Assembly: GCF_004379255.2 (NCBI RefSeq)
Contig: NC_056039.1
Location: 32,563,883 to 32,627,882, forward strand
Origin: Salvia splendens
Lineage: Eukaryota > Streptophyta > Magnoliopsida > Lamiales > Lamiaceae
Direction of reading: 5' to 3'
DNA: 64,000 nt
Under the pieces are notes generated by a model. That model was not told the origin of the DNA. It worked only from the letters and a program-made list of their open reading frames with translations, and did not search any database. Of this stretch, positions 61,442-64,000 are shown piece after piece (position 1 is the first letter of the stretch; each line of letters starts with the position of its first letter). A program made the translations under genes and the position numbers.

Positions 61442-63300
61442 GAGCATCTCCAATAGCGGCGAGCGCACCGGCTAGCCGATTCTTGGCGCTCGCCGGTCCG
61501 CTCGCCGAACCATTGCAGCCGGCGAGCGCCAAACCGGCGAGAAAAATGGCGAGCGCACGCCGATTCCCGAGCGCTCGGTGATGCCCTCGCCGATCTCCTG
61601 GCCGCCATTGCAGGCTCCAGACCGGCGAGAGATCGGCGAGCGAGATTTTTTTAAAAATTTAATTTTTCAAAAAACCCTATATATACGCGATTTGGACGTC
61701 ATTTTCATTTGCACCACTTGTTTTAACGAGTACTCTCTCTATCTTAATTTCTGTACAAGAGCAACAACGTGAAATGGAGCACAACAACGAGTCTACTCCA
61801 GGGACGAGCGGGTCTCAAACTCCCACGGTACACGCAGGAGGTGGATGGGGTCCGATGCCCGGGTACTACTACCCTTGGCAGCAGATGATGCCCGGGGTGG
61901 CATCCGGGGGTGGTATGCCGGGATGGCAGGGGATGCCGGGGGGTCCGGCGATGCAGGGCGGGCCAGCGGTTCAGGGCGGGCAGGGGGGACCGGGGATGCA
62001 ACCCCCTATGCCGATGATGCCGGGGTGGACACCCGGGATGCAAATGACGCCGACGTACCCGGGGATGCAGGGGACGCCGGGGTACCCGGGGATGCAGGGG
62101 ACGCCGGGGGGACAACGTCTATCGGCCCAGTCTTGATTTTGCTACTGCTTCTTCGCACACATCGACCCCAGTGGAGACGCAGTTCACTGGGTTTGAGACC
62201 TTCTCCTTAGAGGAGTTGGGACTAGATCTCGGGGATGCGGACACTCCCGTTCAAACGGGGGAGTAGGGCGGGGTCGGGGCGCGCCCAAGAAGAAGAAGTG
62301 TAATAAATAGGATGGTCGGCGAGTCGTCGCAGCCAGCTGGTGACGAGACCTCGGCACAGAGGAAGTGGACGGACGCGGAGAACGTCGCGCTATCCAAGGC
62401 GTGGGTGAGTGTTGGTGATGATCCCCTCACCTCGAACAATCAGAGGTTCGTCAACTTGTGGGCTAAGATAGCAGCAGCCTACAAGACATTTTGCTCGGAG
62501 GGGAGGCCATGCAGCGGGGAGGAGTGCCGGAAGGGGTGGGACCGAATCCGGCAAGGGGTCTCCCGATTTTCGGGCATGTACACCAACGCCATCCGAATGC
62601 AGTCCAGTGGCCAAACTGACGAGAACTGCAGGAGGATGGCGGAGAAAGAGTTCCCCGTGCCCGGTCTTTACAAGGAGTTTACCTACTGGAACTGCTACCT
62701 GGTGCTAATGGACTCCGAGAAGTTTCGGGCAGGAGTTGATGCTGGCTGGCCGAAGAAGCAGCGCCTGAACTGTACCGATGATTACACCGGCGGTAGTAGC
62801 GGCGGTTCCCACGACCTCCCCGAAGATGCTCAGGAGACCCCGTCCCCTCCCGCGTTTACTCCCGGCACTCGCCCGGTTGGTCAAAGGCAGGTGCAACGGG
62901 CTCGCCAGAGGTCCGAGGAGGTCCAGTCGGCATTCCCCACTGTTGGCAGCCCGACAGCCGACCTCGTCTTCTTGGCGCGTCAACAAACGCGGGCTCAGAT
63001 GTACAAGGTCATATCTGACTGGAAGAATGCCACTGACCCCGAGGAGAAGAGTTTTTTTCACACACTGCTCGTGAGTATGCGAGCCGATTTGACTGCCGCC
63101 GCGGCACAGGTGGGGGGCTCAGACGCGGGCTCAGATGCCGCAGATTTGGGGGTCCCGGATAGCGGCGACAACGGCGGCGACGGCGAGGAGTGAGGCGGAG
63201 GCGGGGGGCTCGTGCGTGGAGTAGGAGTTTTTTTTAAGTTAATGTAATTTTTTTAATGTGCTTTTTTTTAATATGTTAATGATGAACACAAATAAGCATA
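61442..63300 (+). mobile_element. PIF/Harbinger element with only the Myb-like gene, right-truncated
   Basis: Left TIR gagcatctccaatagc with a subterminal array of cggcgagcg motifs (61460-61650). It then holds an ORF1 gene homologous to that in 31720-33764. No right TIR is found after the gene ends at 63193; homology fades near 63300. There is no transposase. The left flank lacks the usual TAA. Confidence 0.78.
61774..63193 (+). pseudogene. Harbinger ORF1 Myb/trihelix-like gene, core domain intact but frame broken upstream
   Basis: The N-terminal part, MEHNNESTPGTSGSQTP, is Gly/Pro/Met-rich with repeats of YPGMQGTPG, in frame to 62136. The homologous sequence then shifts frame (..HTSTPVETQFT, FSLEELG) and shifts again near a G-run at 62259-62263. 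From 62312 a long intact frame (293 aa) carries the core: AQRKWTDAENVALSKAWVSV, NLWAKIAAAYKTF, RKGWDRIRQGVSRFSG, EFTYWNCYLVLMDSEKFRAG, then a Ser/Gly-rich linker, DWKNATDPEEKSFFHTLLVSM and an acidic end. The core could still be translated from MVGESSQPAGDE. It is the best preserved ORF1 copy here. Confidence 0.82.
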
Positions 63301-64000
63301 AATTTAATTTTTTTTTCATCGGAACTTCCAAGACAAAATCATGTCACTTTCCAACCAGCTAAAACCCTAATTTCTCAATATAATAAGCGATCAACAAACC
63401 AGAACATTCATCCAAATTTCTAATCATGAAAAATTACTTCATTTTCTTCTTTCATAAACTATACAACGGCAGAATTACAAGGAGATAAATTACCTTTTTT
63501 GAAATTCAGTTTTCTTATCATCTTTTTCACATTCTTGAAATACCCAAATGATAGAAAGTAGGTTGCGTAGCCTGGTTTCATGCAAAATTGGACAGTAGTT
63601 AAGTCTTGGATGAAGTTGGGGTTCTAATATTGTCATCCAAACATGGCCCTACATGTATATAATATAATACTATAGATTAATCAAACAACTTAACTCTAGA
63701 ATAATTAAGATTGTTCATATACCATATTCACGGAGATACATAAATTCTATTTTCAAGAAAATTAACCCTATTTTATTGATTAGATTCCTTAATTCGTAAA
63801 GAAGAAACAATTTAACTTGAGGTCAATTTAGACCTGCCCAGGCACCCTATATCAACGTACGAACGGATATAGTAATTTCACCAGTTTTAGATTTCATGTT
63901 TCCTCCCACTTCGATTTACATAAGCATGTAGAGTACACTAATTTATCTTGCGATTGTTAAAAATAAAGGGATAAAATTAAACAAGTTGAATGAAGAATTA
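63301..64000. other. Intergenic to window edge
   Basis: AT-rich. A telo-box-like aaaaccctaattt lies at about 63361, sometimes a promoter element of housekeeping genes. No gene recognised before the window ends. Confidence 0.45.

Overview
This window is nuclear DNA from a flowering plant. The genes have many introns with GT-AG junctions, the intergenic DNA is AT-rich, and the whole window is full of MITEs and decayed DNA transposons. The protein families are all plant ones: TGD1, MPK20, XTH, MEI2-like, HVA22 and land-plant GPAT. A eudicot is clear from gene style. An asterid such as a Lamiales species is a guess that the sequence alone cannot settle.

Layout: 1-9 kb holds a possible C-terminal exon at the very edge, a PIF/Harbinger transposase element, a membrane-anchored BSP-domain gene (3672-4514), another Harbinger remnant and a LINE 3' end. 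9-11 kb holds a minus-strand GPAT2/3-type acyltransferase. 11-16 kb is gene-poor and includes a (GA)n tract of about 460 bp and a MULE nested in a Stowaway MITE. 16-29 kb is the gene-dense part: TGD1 (+), a foldback element, a PRS4-type PRPP synthase (+), and a MEI2-like RNA-binding protein (-) lying tail-to-tail with it. 30-34 kb has two Harbinger-type elements separated by a Stowaway. 34-39.8 kb has no gene I can see. 40.4-44.5 kb is a ten-exon TDY-class MAP kinase (MPK20). 45-53 kb has nested MITEs, a possible pack-type element, and two tandem PMD-like genes (one a pseudogene) separated by a Harbinger transposase element. 54-60 kb has two hAT elements, an XTH gene, a decayed tRNA-Ser, and an HVA22-like gene built from small exons. 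61-63.3 kb is a truncated Harbinger element with a Myb-like ORF.

The host genes are unrelated housekeeping or developmental genes and do not form a pathway; at most GPAT and TGD1 both belong to glycerolipid metabolism (extracellular or surface lipid synthesis and ER-to-plastid lipid import). The most unusual theme is the PIF/Harbinger population. The three full-length-size elements, with TIRs and 3-bp target duplications, are each about 2 kb and carry only one of the two expected genes: either the DDE transposase or the Myb/trihelix-like partner, never both.

Several host genes carry frame breaks or lost catalytic motifs (PRS4 exon 1, GPAT exon 1, the BSP zinc motif). These are described so that an annotator can decide between real mutation and assembly error.
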